Positions 9,930 to 18,280 of a stretch of DNA of 35,256 bases are shown piece by piece (position 1 is the stretch's first letter; each line of letters opens with the position of its first letter). The stretch comes from Candidatus Omnitrophota bacterium (lineage in GTDB: Bacteria; Omnitrophota; Gorgyraeia; Gygaellales; Profunditerraquicolaceae): the NCBI GenBank assembly GCA_018825985.1, contig JAHKAP010000033.1, forward strand, positions 1 through 35,256. The letters run 5' to 3'. The position numbers were made by a program, and so were the translations under genes. The notes under the pieces are model-generated. The model had not been told where the DNA came from. It made no database searches and was given only the letters and a program-made list of their open reading frames with translations.

Positions 9930-9973
9930 GGGATGCCTTTGCGGGTTTTAGAAGCGTCCCTATTTTATTTTTT
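9930..9973 (+). terminator. intrinsic terminator of the nifS-nifU operon
   Basis: GGGATGC (9930-9936) pairs with GCGTCCC (9954-9960) with one G-U wobble, immediately followed by a U-rich tail at 9961-9973 (TATTTTATTTTTT). It lies 13 nt after the nifU stop and just before the next promoter. Confidence 0.75.
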
Positions 9974-9975
9974 AC

Positions 9976-10005
9976 TTGACATAGTATAGGGGGGTATGGT
10001 ATACT
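9976..10005 (+). promoter_or_regulatory. promoter with embedded CsoR-type operator
   Basis: TTGACA (9976-9981), 18-nt spacer, TATACT (10000-10005). The spacer holds a six-G run flanked by a dyad GTATA (9984-9988) / TATAC (10000-10004), the TA...GGGGGG...TA arrangement of CsoR-family operators. Binding there would cover the -35/-10 region and repress; copper would relieve it. The assignment as operator follows from the CsoR gene starting at 10028. Confidence 0.8.
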
Positions 10006-10027
10006 CCATAAAAAGGAGGATACAAAT

Positions 10028-10309
10028 ATGCCAAATTTAACTACTCATGAAGAACAGTTGGAGTTTTTAAAGAAGATTGAGGGACAGGTGCGTGGCCTGC
10101 AGAATATGATCAGGCAGAAGAGGTATTGCGTGGACATTATTACCCAGGTGCATTCTGTGATCGGCGCATTGTACAGGGTAAAAAACGAAATTTTTAACAA
10201 GCACCTGGAGAGTTGCGTTGTCAATGCCCTGAAGGGAAAATCTAAGTCGGAAAAAGAAGGTAAGATAACCGAGATCATTGAGCTTATCGATAAATTCGGA
10301 AGGTTTTAA
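10028..10309 (+). CDS. csoR: copper-sensing repressor, CsoR family
   Basis: 93 residues, the usual all-helical CsoR/RcnR/FrmR size. The family signature KKIEGQVRGLQNMI is at about 15-28, and the Cu(I) ligand set Cys-His-Cys appears as C34, H59 and C63, matching C36/H61/C65 of Mycobacterium CsoR. This set separates copper sensors from nickel (RcnR) and formaldehyde (FrmR) relatives. AAGGAGGA ends about 7 nt before the ATG. It is autoregulated if the G-rich dyad in its promoter is the operator. All genes from here to the P-type ATPase run closely spaced and should be co-repressed. Confidence 0.93.
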   Translation: MPNLTTHEEQLEFLKKIEGQVRGLQNMIRQKRYCVDIITQVHSVIGALYRVKNEIFNKHLESCVVNALKGKSKSEKEGKITEIIELIDKFGRF

Positions 10310-10324
10310 TTTTGGGGGAATAGC

Positions 10325-11779
10325 ATGAAAAAGACGACTTTCAATATAGCCGGGATGCATTGTGTAAGTTGCGAGGTTTTGCTTGAGAAGGAGCTGAAAA
10401 AGATCAGCGGAGTTGAGAAATGCCATATCAGCCATAAAAAAGGCTTTGCGGAATTAGAATGCGAGGATGAAGTAACGGAGAATGAAATCAAAAATAAAAT
10501 CGAGGGTTTGGGTTATAAAGTGATCCAGAAAGGCGAGAAGCATTTTTCAATCCGCAAGCGCAATACTAAAAAAGACCTGCTGGAGGTAGCCTTTATTTCC
10601 TTAGGGATTATTTTTATTTTTTTGCTTTTACAGAAAGTAGATTTTTTTCGTATTTTGCCGGATTATGGCAAGCGGGTCAATACGCTGATCGCGTTTATAA
10701 TGGGAATAGCAGCTTCTGTATCCACTTGCCTGGCATTGGTAGGTGGTATAGTCATGGGGTTCGGCAGCATGTACCCGATCCATGAAGATAAAAAACACAA
10801 GCTTATTTCCCGGGCCATGCCGCATATTTATTTTCATGTCGGCCGGGTCATCGGGTTTCTGCTCTTGGGAGGTATTTTAGGCGTTGTAGGGAGCAAATTA
10901 AATTATTCTCTCTCGTTTACCGGTTATCTTACAATGGTTATCGGTATCGTGATGTTTTATATCGGCCTTCAGATCCTGAATATCGTCCCGAATATCAGCC
11001 GGTTCGGATTCCACCTGCCGAAAGCCTTGTCGAAAAAGATCCATTCGGTCGAAAAAAACGACCATCATCTGATGCCGGTTGTATTGGGTGTTTTGACTTT
11101 TTTTCTCCCCTGCGGTTTTACCCAAAGTATGCAGTTGGCAGCGGTTGCCTCAGGAAGTTTTTTTTCCGGCGCCAGCATAATGGCCGCGTTTGCCATAGGC
11201 ACAATGCCGGTTTTATTCTCGGTAGGGGTAGGTTCAACTTACGCAAAAAGCAAGCACATTGGTTTTGTATCTAAAATTATCGGGGTATTGATCATTTTCT
11301 TCGCGCTTTATTCGTTTAACTCTGGTTTGGTTCTTTCGGGAGCAAAATTTAACTTAAATTTTAATTCTTCAAAAGGCGCAGTGGACGCAGTAGTCAGTAC
11401 AGATGTATCTGGCGCGGATGTTCAAGTAGTAAAGATGGATGTTGACTGGGTTTTTAAGCCGACTGAATTTAGGGTAAAAAAGGGGGTTAAAGTGCGTTGG
11501 GAGATCAACGGTATAAATGTCTCCGGATGCAGTAATGAGGTGGTTATCCCGAGTTTAAATATCCGTAAGCAGATTGAAACGGGACTGAACATAATCGAAT
11601 TTACTCCGGATAGGCAAGGTATCCTGCCGTTTTCCTGCTGGATGGGAATGCTTAACGGCCGGTTTATAGTTACTAATGAAGAGGGCGGATTTTCCGGCCC
11701 GGAAAAAGATAAGATTGCAAGGGCTGCTGCCCGGCCGATTTTCTCTGGAACCTGCGGATGCTGCGGCAGAAGACAATAG
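10325..11779 (+). CDS. HMA-DsbD/SafE-like membrane-cupredoxin fusion protein
   Basis: 484 residues, three parts. Residues 1-70 are a heavy-metal-associated domain with GMHCVSC (C13, C16). Residues about 84-340 contain six or seven membrane segments of the DsbD-transmembrane/TauE-SafE type, with single cysteines C135 and C263 (LPCG) positioned like the redox pair of CcdA/DsbD. Residues about 365-450 form a cupredoxin-like domain, presumably outside the membrane, with GCSNEVVIP (C402) and CWMGM (C438, M440, M442) as likely copper ligands. A short tail ends in CGCC (477-480). The protein could move or reduce copper across the membrane and pass it to other proteins, but the exact reaction is unknown. 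It lies 15 nt after csoR. Confidence 0.85.
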   Translation: MKKTTFNIAGMHCVSCEVLLEKELKKISGVEKCHISHKKGFAELECEDEVTENEIKNKIEGLGYKVIQKGEKHFSIRKRNTKKDLLEVAFISLGIIFIFLLLQKVDFFRILPDYGKRVNTLIAFIMGIAASVSTCLALVGGIVMGFGSMYPIHEDKKHKLISRAMPHIYFHVGRVIGFLLLGGILGVVGSKLNYSLSFTGYLTMVIGIVMFYIGLQILNIVPNISRFGFHLPKALSKKIHSVEKNDHHLMPVVLGVLTFFLPCGFTQSMQLAAVASGSFFSGASIMAAFAIGTMPVLFSVGVGSTYAKSKHIGFVSKIIGVLIIFFALYSFNSGLVLSGAKFNLNFNSSKGAVDAVVSTDVSGADVQVVKMDVDWVFKPTEFRVKKGVKVRWEINGINVSGCSNEVVIPSLNIRKQIETGLNIIEFTPDRQGILPFSCWMGMLNGRFIVTNEEGGFSGPEKDKIARAAARPIFSGTCGCCGRRQ

Positions 11780-11789
11780 GAGGTTAGTC

Positions 11790-12257
11790 GTGAATAAATC
11801 ATATCTGAGTATTATCTTATTATTGATCTTAGCTTTAACATCAGCGCAGAATGTCAGCGCATTCAGTGCCGATAGCCAATATTTTAAAGGAACAAAGGGA
11901 GAACAGGTGGAACCGGTTGATCAGGAGATCAGTCTTGACGTATCTTCTTTAGATGACGGCAAGGCGCATTATTTTAATGTCCTTTTACCTGATGGAAAAA
12001 CAGCATATTTTTTTGTATTGAAAAGCCCCGATGGAGTATATCGGGCAGCGTTTAATGCCTGCCAGGTCTGTGGCGGGGCTTTGCAGGGATTCCGCCAGGT
12101 AGGGGATTATATGGTCTGTAATACCTGCGGGAACAGGTATCCGCTGGATAGAATTGCTACGGAAAAAGGAGGGTGTAATCCTATACCGATTAATCCGGAC
12201 CTTAAAGTTTCGGGAGGAAAGATTTCGATCAGGCTTTCTGATCTAGAAAAAGGATAA
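11790..12257 (+). CDS. DUF2318 (FtrD-like) metal-binding exported protein
   Basis: 155 residues from a GTG at 11790. The open frame extends upstream to 11676 inside the preceding gene, but GTG is preceded by TAGGAGGT (11777-11784) and begins a good signal peptide (NKSYLSIILLLILALTSAQ). The core has FNACQVCGG, then VCNTCGNRYPLDRI and GGCNPIP, the Cys-x2-Cys / Cys-x2-Cys / Cys pattern of DUF2318, annotated as Fe-S-containing and related to FtrD of the FtrABCD/Ftr1-P19 iron uptake systems. Neither Ftr1 nor P19 is present here; instead it stands between a cupredoxin fusion and CopA. It probably acts outside the membrane in metal or electron handling. The start overlaps no gene, 10 nt after the upstream stop. 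Confidence 0.85.
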   Translation: MNKSYLSIILLLILALTSAQNVSAFSADSQYFKGTKGEQVEPVDQEISLDVSSLDDGKAHYFNVLLPDGKTAYFFVLKSPDGVYRAAFNACQVCGGALQGFRQVGDYMVCNTCGNRYPLDRIATEKGGCNPIPINPDLKVSGGKISIRLSDLEKG

Positions 12258-12262
12258 CTTAA

Positions 12263-14491
12263 ATGAATACTAAAACTATTTTAAAGATCAAGGGCATGCA
12301 TTGCGCTGCCTGCGGGCTCAATATTGAGAATTCGCTTAAAGAAGAAAAGGGAGTAGCCCGGGTTAATGTGAATTTTGCTTCCGAAAAAGCTACCCTTGAA
12401 TATGATGAGTCGGAAATAAGCTTTGATAGGATCAACCAGATTATCAATAAATTAGGCTACAAGGTCGCAGATGAGGCAGAGGCTAAAGAATTAGACGCTA
12501 AGGGCGATACTAAAGAGATAAGCAAGCTAAAGAAGAGGTTTATCCTGGCCTTTATTTGTAGTTTACCGCTTATGTACCTTGCGATGGGCCCGATGTTGGG
12601 TTTAGTTCTGCCGCAGATAATACAAACCTACAATATGATCATCCAATTTATCCTGGCGACTGCAGTTATTCTGACTTGTTTTGGCCTTTGGAGTTCGGGG
12701 GTTAGAGGATTAATCCGCCTTAAACCGAATATGGATTCTTTGATCTTTGTGGGCACGGCTTCAGCCTATTTTTATAGCCTTGCGGTTTCAGCTGCTTTTT
12801 TAACCGGGATTCAGGAGATGCGGCCGCATTTATACTATGAAAGCGCGGCGTTTATACTGGTTTTTATCTCCCTGGGTAAATATCTGGAGGCATTTACAAA
12901 AGGAAAAGCCGGGCAGTCGATCAGAAAATTGATCGGTTTACAGCCGAAGACAGCGATTGTAATTATAGACGGCCAGGAAAGTATAATCCCTATAATAGAG
13001 GTAAAGGTCGGCGATATCGTTATTGTCAAGCCGGGCGGAAAAATACCCGTAGATGGCATAGTCGTAGAGGGTTATTCAGGAGTGGATGAAAAGGTGATCA
13101 CCGGAGAAAGTATCCCGGTTGAAAAAAAACAGGGAGATGAAGTGATCGGGGCAACGATGAATAAGACCGGAGTCCTGAAATTTAAAGCGACCAGGGTCGG
13201 CAGCGATACGATGCTGGCGCAGATCATTAAAACCGTGGAAGAGGCAATCGGCTCTAAGGCGCCGATCCAGCTTTTAGCGGATAAGGTGGCTTTTTATTTT
13301 GTTCCGACGGTGATTTTAATCGCTGTTTTGAGCGCGATTATCTGGTTTTTTGTTGGACAACCGCTGGCTTTTATCCTTTCGGTTTTTGTGGCAGTCCTTA
13401 TCATTGCCTGTCCTTGCGCGCTGGGCCTGGCTACGCCTACGGCGGTTATGATGGGAACCGGGCTTGCCGCTCAAAACGGGATTCTAATCAAGACTAGCGC
13501 TGCCCTGGAGAAAGCCAATAAGGTGAATATGGTTGTTTTTGATAAAACCGGCACGCTTACCAAAGGAGAACCGGTGGTTACTGATGTGCTCACAACTGCG
13601 AAAGCAAACCAGGAATTCATCCTTACCTTAGCAGCGTCAATTGAGAAAAATTCCGAGCATCCTTTGGCCCAGGCAATTGTAAACCGCGCGCTAAAAGATA
13701 ATTTAACCTTGCTGGACATAAAAAACTTTGAAGCAGTCCCGGGTAAAGGAGTGGTTGCTGATTACGAAGGCGGGCGGGTTTTATTAGGAACAAGGAAATT
13801 AATGGCGGATAACAATATCGATGTATCTAACTATGAAAAGGAAATTGCGCAGTTGGAAGACCAGGGCAAAACTACGATGGTCTTAGCGCGAGGCCGGGAG
13901 GTCATTGGGACAATTGCGGTGGCCGATACCTTAAAGGAATATTCAAAAGACGCAGTTAACGCTTTGCATCGGATGGGCAAAAAGGTGGCGATAATCACGG
14001 GTGATAATACGCGGGTGGGCAAGGCGATCGCCAGGCAGGTTGGTATTGATGATGTTTTGGCCGAAGTCCTGCCGCAAGGAAAATCCGCCGAGATAAAGAG
14101 GCTGCAGGAAAAGGGTAATGTGGTTGCTATGGTAGGCGACGGTATAAATGATGCTCCGGCATTGGCCCAGGCAGATCTGGGAATTGCTTTGGGTTCGGGA
14201 ACTGATGTCGCTATGGAAACAGGAGAGATAGTTTTGATCAAAGATGACCTGCGTGACGTAGTTACCGCAATTGAATTAAGCGGTTATACTTTGCGCAAGA
14301 TAAAACAAAACCTTTTCTGGGCTTTCTTTTATAACTGTGTGGGTATTCCGGTTGCCGCGGGTGCTTTATATCCTTTGACCGGAAAGTTATTAGATCCTAC
14401 GCTGGCCGCCATAGCGATGGCTTTTAGTTCGGTATCCGTAGTGAGCAATTCTTTATTGATGAAAATGTATAGAAAATCACTGATTGCGTGA
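12263..14491 (+). CDS. copA: Cu(I)-translocating P1B-type ATPase
   Basis: 742 residues with one N-terminal HMA domain (GMHCAAC, C14 and C17). P1B-1 features: TGES phosphatase loop at 280-283, CPC at 383-385 in the sixth membrane helix, phosphorylated D427 in DKTGTLT, SEHP nucleotide-binding motif, [10 protein letters not shown] hinge, and YNCVGIP plus [12 protein letters not shown] in the last two helices, which specify Cu(I). It exports Cu(I) from the cytoplasm at the expense of ATP. Four nt separate it from the upstream stop. As the last gene of the copper set under CsoR, it is the resistance effector. Confidence 0.96.
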   Translation: MNTKTILKIKGMHCAACGLNIENSLKEEKGVARVNVNFASEKATLEYDESEISFDRINQIINKLGYKVADEAEAKELDAKGDTKEISKLKKRFILAFICSLPLMYLAMGPMLGLVLPQIIQTYNMIIQFILATAVILTCFGLWSSGVRGLIRLKPNMDSLIFVGTASAYFYSLAVSAAFLTGIQEMRPHLYYESAAFILVFISLGKYLEAFTKGKAGQSIRKLIGLQPKTAIVIIDGQESIIPIIEVKVGDIVIVKPGGKIPVDGIVVEGYSGVDEKVITGESIPVEKKQGDEVIGATMNKTGVLKFKATRVGSDTMLAQIIKTVEEAIGSKAPIQLLADKVAFYFVPTVILIAVLSAIIWFFVGQPLAFILSVFVAVLIIACPCALGLATPTAVMMGTGLAAQNGILIKTSAALEKANKVNMVVFDKTGTLTKGEPVVTDVLTTAKANQEFILTLAASIEKNSEHPLAQAIVNRALKDNLTLLDIKNFEAVPGKGVVADYEGGRVLLGTRKLMADNNIDVSNYEKEIAQLEDQGKTTMVLARGREVIGTIAVADTLKEYSKDAVNALHRMGKKVAIITGDNTRVGKAIARQVGIDDVLAEVLPQGKSAEIKRLQEKGNVVAMVGDGINDAPALAQADLGIALGSGTDVAMETGEIVLIKDDLRDVVTAIELSGYTLRKIKQNLFWAFFYNCVGIPVAAGALYPLTGKLLDPTLAAIAMAFSSVSVVSNSLLMKMYRKSLIA

Positions 14492-14508
14492 TAATATATT
14501 AAGTGCAT

Positions 14509-14742
14509 ATGAAAAAAATAACATTAACTCAGATTAAAGAAGGTTCTAAGGCCCGGATCATAGAAATTTCCGGAGGCCATAACTTAATAGATAGGCTGAT
14601 GAATATGGGCGTGTATAAAGGAAAAGAAGTTACTAAGCTCAGCCATATCGGTTTAAGGGGTCCGGTAGTAATAAAGGCAGGCAGAAGTATCCTGGCCCTG
14701 GGGCATGGAGTTGCTGCTAAAATCATTGTTGAGGCTGAATGA
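14509..14742 (+). CDS. feoA: FeoA family small protein
   Basis: 77 residues from the ATG at 14509; a GTG two codons earlier (14503) is also open, and neither has a clear RBS. SH3-like FeoA domain with LIDRLMNMGVYKGKEV and the GPVVIKAGRSILALGHGVA ending. FeoA stimulates or gates the FeoB ferrous-iron transporter. It starts 17 nt after copA and overlaps feoB by 4 nt, so iron uptake genes seem attached to the copper operon. Confidence 0.9.
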   Translation: MKKITLTQIKEGSKARIIEISGGHNLIDRLMNMGVYKGKEVTKLSHIGLRGPVVIKAGRSILALGHGVAAKIIVEAE

Positions 14743-16469
14743 TCAAAAAGATTTATCTAATCGGAAATCCTAATGTAGGGAAAAGCGTAGTATTTTCCCG
14801 CCTGACCGGAGTCCAGGTCATTTCTTCAAATTATCCCGGCACAACCGTTGAGATCAGTAAAGGTTATCTTTTATTAAAAGATTCAAAAATTGAAGTTGTT
14901 GATCTGCCCGGCACTTATTCTTTAGAGCCGACATCTTCTGCCGAAGAAGTAGCAGTATCTCTGTTGAAGGAATTACCTAAAGAAGAGATTGCGGTTATCA
15001 ATATCCTGGACGCCACCAATCTTGAGAGGAATTTGCTTCTGACTTTACAGTTGATCGAAGATGGGTTTCCGGTAATCATCTGTTTAAATATGTGCGATGA
15101 CGCTACTCATCGGGGAGTGAATATTGATGTTGATAAGCTGGAGAAGATATTGAATGTTCCGGTCATCTCCACCTGTGCAGTAACCGGAGTGGGAATTAAA
15201 TTATTAATTGAAAGGATAAAAGAATCAGCGCCTACTGCTAGAAAGAAAATAGCCCATGAGGAACGCTGGCTCGAAATTGGCAGGATCATTGAACAGGTCC
15301 AGCATTTGGAGCATCGCCATCATAACTTAAGAGAAGTTTTAGAGGATGCCTCAGTCAGGCCAATAACTGGTTTCCTGATGGCAGCGGGAATAATTTACGC
15401 CTCATTTAAAATAGTCCGTTTTGTGGGTGAAGGGATAATCAACAATATAACCGACCCGGTTTTTATTAAACTGTACCAACCGATACTGGAAAAGTTTACC
15501 TTTCATTTGCAGGAGAAAGGATTTTGGTTTCATTTATTGATCGGGGATTTGATCAACGGAAAAATTGATTTTAAGCAATCACTCGGCGTACTGACTACGG
15601 CTCCATATATTGAAATCGGCATGGTCTTGCCTTATGTGATATCTTTTTATTTTATCTTAAGTTTGCTTGAAGATATCGGATACCTGCCCCGTTTGGCGAT
15701 ATTGTTGGATAATATTTTGCATCGTTTAGGCTTGCACGGTTACGCGGTTATCCCCGGGCTTTTAGGCTTTGGTTGTAATGTCCCGGGTATATTATCTACC
15801 CGGGTATTAGAATCAAAAAGGGAGAGGTTTATTGCCGCAACCCTGATATCAATAGGGGTGCCTTGCGTGCCTTTACAAGCGATGATATTTGGTCTTTTGG
15901 GAAAATTCGGAGGGTTTTATGTAGGAGGGGTATATCTGGTATTGTTCTCATTGATCGCGATAATAGGATTTATTTTAAACCGTACTTTACGCGGATATAG
16001 CCCGGAATTTCTGCTTGAAATTCCGCCTTACCGGTTCCCGCCTTTATCCATGCTGGGAAGAAAATTATACTACCGGATCAAGGGTTTTCTGATAGAGGCA
16101 ATGCCGGTGGTATTAATAGGAGTCCTGGTAATAAATATTCTTTTGTATCTTAAATTATTTGATTTTATAACCGGCATGTTCGCGCCTATCATTCAGGGGC
16201 TATTTGGCCTGCCTAAAGAAGCGATCGTTTCGTTGGTGATCGGATTCTTAAGGAAAGATGTGGCAGTAGGTATGCTGATGCCCCTAGGGCTTACAGTCAA
16301 ACAATTATTTATCGCCGCAACACTATTAGCTATTTCCTTTCCTTGTGTAGCAACCTTTGTAGTCTTATGGAAGGAACTGGGTTTTAAAAGCTTAGTAAAA
16401 TCCACTCTAATCATGATAACAGTCAGTCTTATTGTCGGCTCCGCCCTGAATTTCCTAATCCTCCGGTAA
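14739..16469 (+). CDS. feoB: ferrous iron transporter FeoB, short form
   Basis: 576 residues, shorter than E. coli FeoB (773). N-terminal G domain: G1 GNPNVGKS (9-16), G3 DLPG (55-58), G4 NMCD (117-120), G5-like STCAVTG (144-150). Membrane part: gate-like segments with GFGCNVPG near residue 345, and FPCVATFVVLWKELG near the end. The first gate is followed by GVPCVPLQAMIFG where E. coli-type proteins have the SCSARLPVY type, and the later gate has GFLRKDVAVGML. This matches a compact FeoB subtype of anaerobes as far as I recall. No FeoC or C-terminal hydrophilic domain follows. It imports Fe(II) driven by GTPase gating. Confidence 0.87.
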   Translation: MIKKIYLIGNPNVGKSVVFSRLTGVQVISSNYPGTTVEISKGYLLLKDSKIEVVDLPGTYSLEPTSSAEEVAVSLLKELPKEEIAVINILDATNLERNLLLTLQLIEDGFPVIICLNMCDDATHRGVNIDVDKLEKILNVPVISTCAVTGVGIKLLIERIKESAPTARKKIAHEERWLEIGRIIEQVQHLEHRHHNLREVLEDASVRPITGFLMAAGIIYASFKIVRFVGEGIINNITDPVFIKLYQPILEKFTFHLQEKGFWFHLLIGDLINGKIDFKQSLGVLTTAPYIEIGMVLPYVISFYFILSLLEDIGYLPRLAILLDNILHRLGLHGYAVIPGLLGFGCNVPGILSTRVLESKRERFIAATLISIGVPCVPLQAMIFGLLGKFGGFYVGGVYLVLFSLIAIIGFILNRTLRGYSPEFLLEIPPYRFPPLSMLGRKLYYRIKGFLIEAMPVVLIGVLVINILLYLKLFDFITGMFAPIIQGLFGLPKEAIVSLVIGFLRKDVAVGMLMPLGLTVKQLFIAATLLAISFPCVATFVVLWKELGFKSLVKSTLIMITVSLIVGSALNFLILR

Positions 16470-16474
16470 AACTC

Positions 16475-16562
16475 AGGGACACCCTCGCAGTTAATCGGGA
16501 GGGTATCCCTATCCATATTGAGTAAGGGACACCCTTAGCTTTAGCTGCGAGGGTGTCCCTTA
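16475..16562. repeat. REPIN-like double palindrome, GGGACACCCT family
   Basis: Two hairpins in tandem: 16475-16486 with 16499-16510 (11 of 12 bp) and 16523-16535 with 16550-16562 (13 of 13). In addition, the first left arm 16475-16490 is perfectly complementary to the last right arm 16545-16560 (16 bp). The unit can thus fold as two hairpins or as one cruciform-like stem. It fills the feoB-yggS gap. No real U-tract follows. Confidence 0.75.
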
Positions 16563-16569
16563 CTTTTGA

Positions 16570-16597
16570 TTGACCTTATGGTTTGTTGAGGTATAAT
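16570..16597 (+). promoter_or_regulatory. promoter of yggS
   Basis: TTGACC (16570-16575), 16-nt spacer, perfect TATAAT (16592-16597), 27 nt before the yggS start codon. Such a short leader leaves little room for an RBS, and none is evident. Confidence 0.7.
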
Positions 16598-16623
16598 ACT
16601 TTAGTTTAAAAGCAGCTTTATAT

Positions 16624-17319
16624 ATGGTAAAAGATAATATATTGAAGATAAAAGAGCGCGTAGCTCAGGCTTGTTCCCGGGTAAAGCGGGATCCGGCGAG
16701 TGTGATTATTATCGGAGTCAGTAAGGGCAGGCAGCCGGAAGAGATAAGAGAGGCCATAGGTTCCGGTATAGCTGATATCGGCGAGAATAAGGTTCAGGAA
16801 GCTTTTGTAAAGCGTGCCCAACTATCGACTACGAACTATCAACCACCAACTGTGCATTGGCACATGATCGGCCATTTGCAGACCAATAAGGCGAAAGAGG
16901 CGGTCAAGCTCTTTAACTTAATACATTCGGTAGACAGCTTACGTCTGGCTCAGGAGATTGATAAACAAGCAGCAAAGGTAGATAAGGTCCAGGATATCCT
17001 GTTAGAGGTAAATATTTCGGGCGAAACAAGTAAATTTGGTCTTAAACCGGAAGAGGTATCTGGGCTATTTAAGGAAATAAGCGGATTGAAAAATATCAAG
17101 ATAAATGGTTTAATGACTATTGCGCCTTTAGTTAATGATCCTGAGCAAGTCCGTCCATATTTTAAGGCTTTGAAAGAATTGCAAGACAAAATTAACCTTT
17201 TAGCACTTATTACTTATCCGTTATCTATCTTATCGATGGGTATGAGTGATGATTTCGAATTCGCGATAGAAGAGGGCGCGACCATGGTCAGGATCGGTAG
17301 GGCCATATTTGATAACTAG
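16624..17319 (+). CDS. yggS: PLP-binding homeostasis protein, YggS/PROSC family
   Basis: 231 residues. Fold-type III PLP barrel without known catalysis: PLP lysine K34 in IIGVSKGR (VSKTR is usual), GENKVQEA, HMIGHLQTNKAK, VNISGETSKFG, GLMTIAP and SMGMSDDFEFAIEEGATMVRIG. It buffers free PLP. Residues about 66-76 (LSTTNYQPPT) are encoded by a degenerate heptanucleotide-period repeat at 16820-16854 and lie in the variable loop before the conserved HWH. proC follows, the common yggS-proC pairing. Two PLP-dependent enzymes and several more PLP enzymes upstream may profit from it. Confidence 0.93.
   Translation: MVKDNILKIKERVAQACSRVKRDPASVIIIGVSKGRQPEEIREAIGSGIADIGENKVQEAFVKRAQLSTTNYQPPTVHWHMIGHLQTNKAKEAVKLFNLIHSVDSLRLAQEIDKQAAKVDKVQDILLEVNISGETSKFGLKPEEVSGLFKEISGLKNIKINGLMTIAPLVNDPEQVRPYFKALKELQDKINLLALITYPLSILSMGMSDDFEFAIEEGATMVRIGRAIFDN
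16820..16854 (+). repeat. degenerate heptanucleotide repeat inside yggS
   Basis: Five consecutive 7-nt units: AACTATC, GACTACG, AACTATC, AACCACC, AACTGTG. The first and third are identical. They are read in frame and encode a variable loop of YggS. Base composition (A/C/T-rich, low G) is unlike the flanks. Confidence 0.65.
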
Positions 17320-17335
17320 ATAACTGTTGCAAGCA

Positions 17336-17416
17336 GGGACTGTCCCCGTAGAAGTTTACAGGGGACACTCTGCTTCGCAGAGTGTCCCCTACTGAAGCTG
17401 GTCAGGGGACTGTCCC
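17336..17416. repeat. REP-like palindrome cluster between yggS and proC
   Basis: A perfect 13-bp hairpin (17361-17373 with 17377-17389, 3-nt loop) is flanked on both sides by the short self-complementary element GGGACTGTCCC (17336-17346 and 17406-17416). The three together make a symmetrical cluster filling the 139-nt gap. No coding sequence and no U-tract are seen. Confidence 0.75.
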
Positions 17417-17458
17417 GCGACAAGATAAGAATAGCCGTTAGCACTACAAAAAAAGAAT

Positions 17459-18280
17459 ATGAAAAAAACAATTGGGATTATAGGTTATGGAAACATGGGC
17501 GCTGCTATTGCCCTACGCGCGAAGTCTGAATTTGACATAACCGTTTTTGATAAAGATAACCAAAAGCTATCCCAGGCTATAGGGGTTAAAGTTGCTTCGG
17601 ATCTCAAGGATTTATTAAACAAATCCGAAGTTGTAATACTTGCAATCAAGCCTCAGGATTTTGTTGTAGCTTTAACAGAGATTAAAGATAACGTAAAAGA
17701 TAAATTGATTATTTCTATTGCCGCAGGCAAAAGAACCAAAGATATAGAAGATATTTTAGGGGCTGTAAGGGTTATTAGGGTAATGCCGAATATAGCGGCT
17801 ATTGTTGGTAAAAGTGTTTCTTATATTTGCAGAGGGACATTTGCCACCGAGAGTGATTGGAATCTGGCAGCTAAGGTATTTGATCTAATCGGACACACTT
17901 TTATTATTTCTGAAGATTTAATGCACGCAGCTACCGCAGTAGGGGGAAGCGGCCCTGGATTCTGGGGCTATTTAGCGGATAAAGTTACCGAAAACGAACG
18001 AGCTAAATATGAATCAGAGAGTTTTATCCCGGAATTAACTAACGCGGCAGTCAAGATCGGTTTAGATAAGGAGATGGCCAGTCTATCAGCTGAGTTTGTG
18101 GTAAGGGGATCTAGTGTTACTGCGAGTGCCCTGAAAATAACTCCACTTGAATTAGCGGGAAGGGTTGCCTCTAAGCGCGGCACCACAGAAGCGGGATTGG
18201 AAATTTTGAAAAATGGCGGAACTTTGACTGAGGCAGTAGAAGCGGCAGCCAGGCGCTCTGAAGAATTATCTAAAGAATAA
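17459..18280 (+). CDS. proC: pyrroline-5-carboxylate reductase
   Basis: 273 residues. N-terminal Rossmann fold with IGIIGYGNMGAA (glycine loop at 9-14), VILAIKPQDF and VRVMPNIAA; C-terminal helical dimer domain with GGSGPGFWGYLADK and the SKRGTTEAGLE segment (SPGGTT is usual). About 14 extra residues (near 180-193, rich in E, S, K) follow the GSGP motif, and the second domain is rather divergent, so activity on a related substrate is possible. It would reduce P5C to proline with NAD(P)H. The stop codon lies inside the left arm of a 25-bp perfect palindrome. Confidence 0.85.
   Translation: MKKTIGIIGYGNMGAAIALRAKSEFDITVFDKDNQKLSQAIGVKVASDLKDLLNKSEVVILAIKPQDFVVALTEIKDNVKDKLIISIAAGKRTKDIEDILGAVRVIRVMPNIAAIVGKSVSYICRGTFATESDWNLAAKVFDLIGHTFIISEDLMHAATAVGGSGPGFWGYLADKVTENERAKYESESFIPELTNAAVKIGLDKEMASLSAEFVVRGSSVTASALKITPLELAGRVASKRGTTEAGLEILKNGGTLTEAVEAAARRSEELSKE

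Noticed and set aside
10067-10435. 122-codon open frame on the minus strand across csoR and the fusion gene
   Set aside because: No RBS, no family features, and it lies antisense to two well-supported genes.
11676-11789. N-terminal extension of the DUF2318 gene open back to an ATG at 11676
   Set aside because: It overlaps the preceding gene by over 100 nt, has no RBS, and would bury the signal peptide; GTG at 11790 has TAGGAGGT just upstream.
13831-14241. 136-codon open frame on the minus strand within copA
   Set aside because: Shadow of the copA frame with biased S/P/T composition and no recognisable domain.
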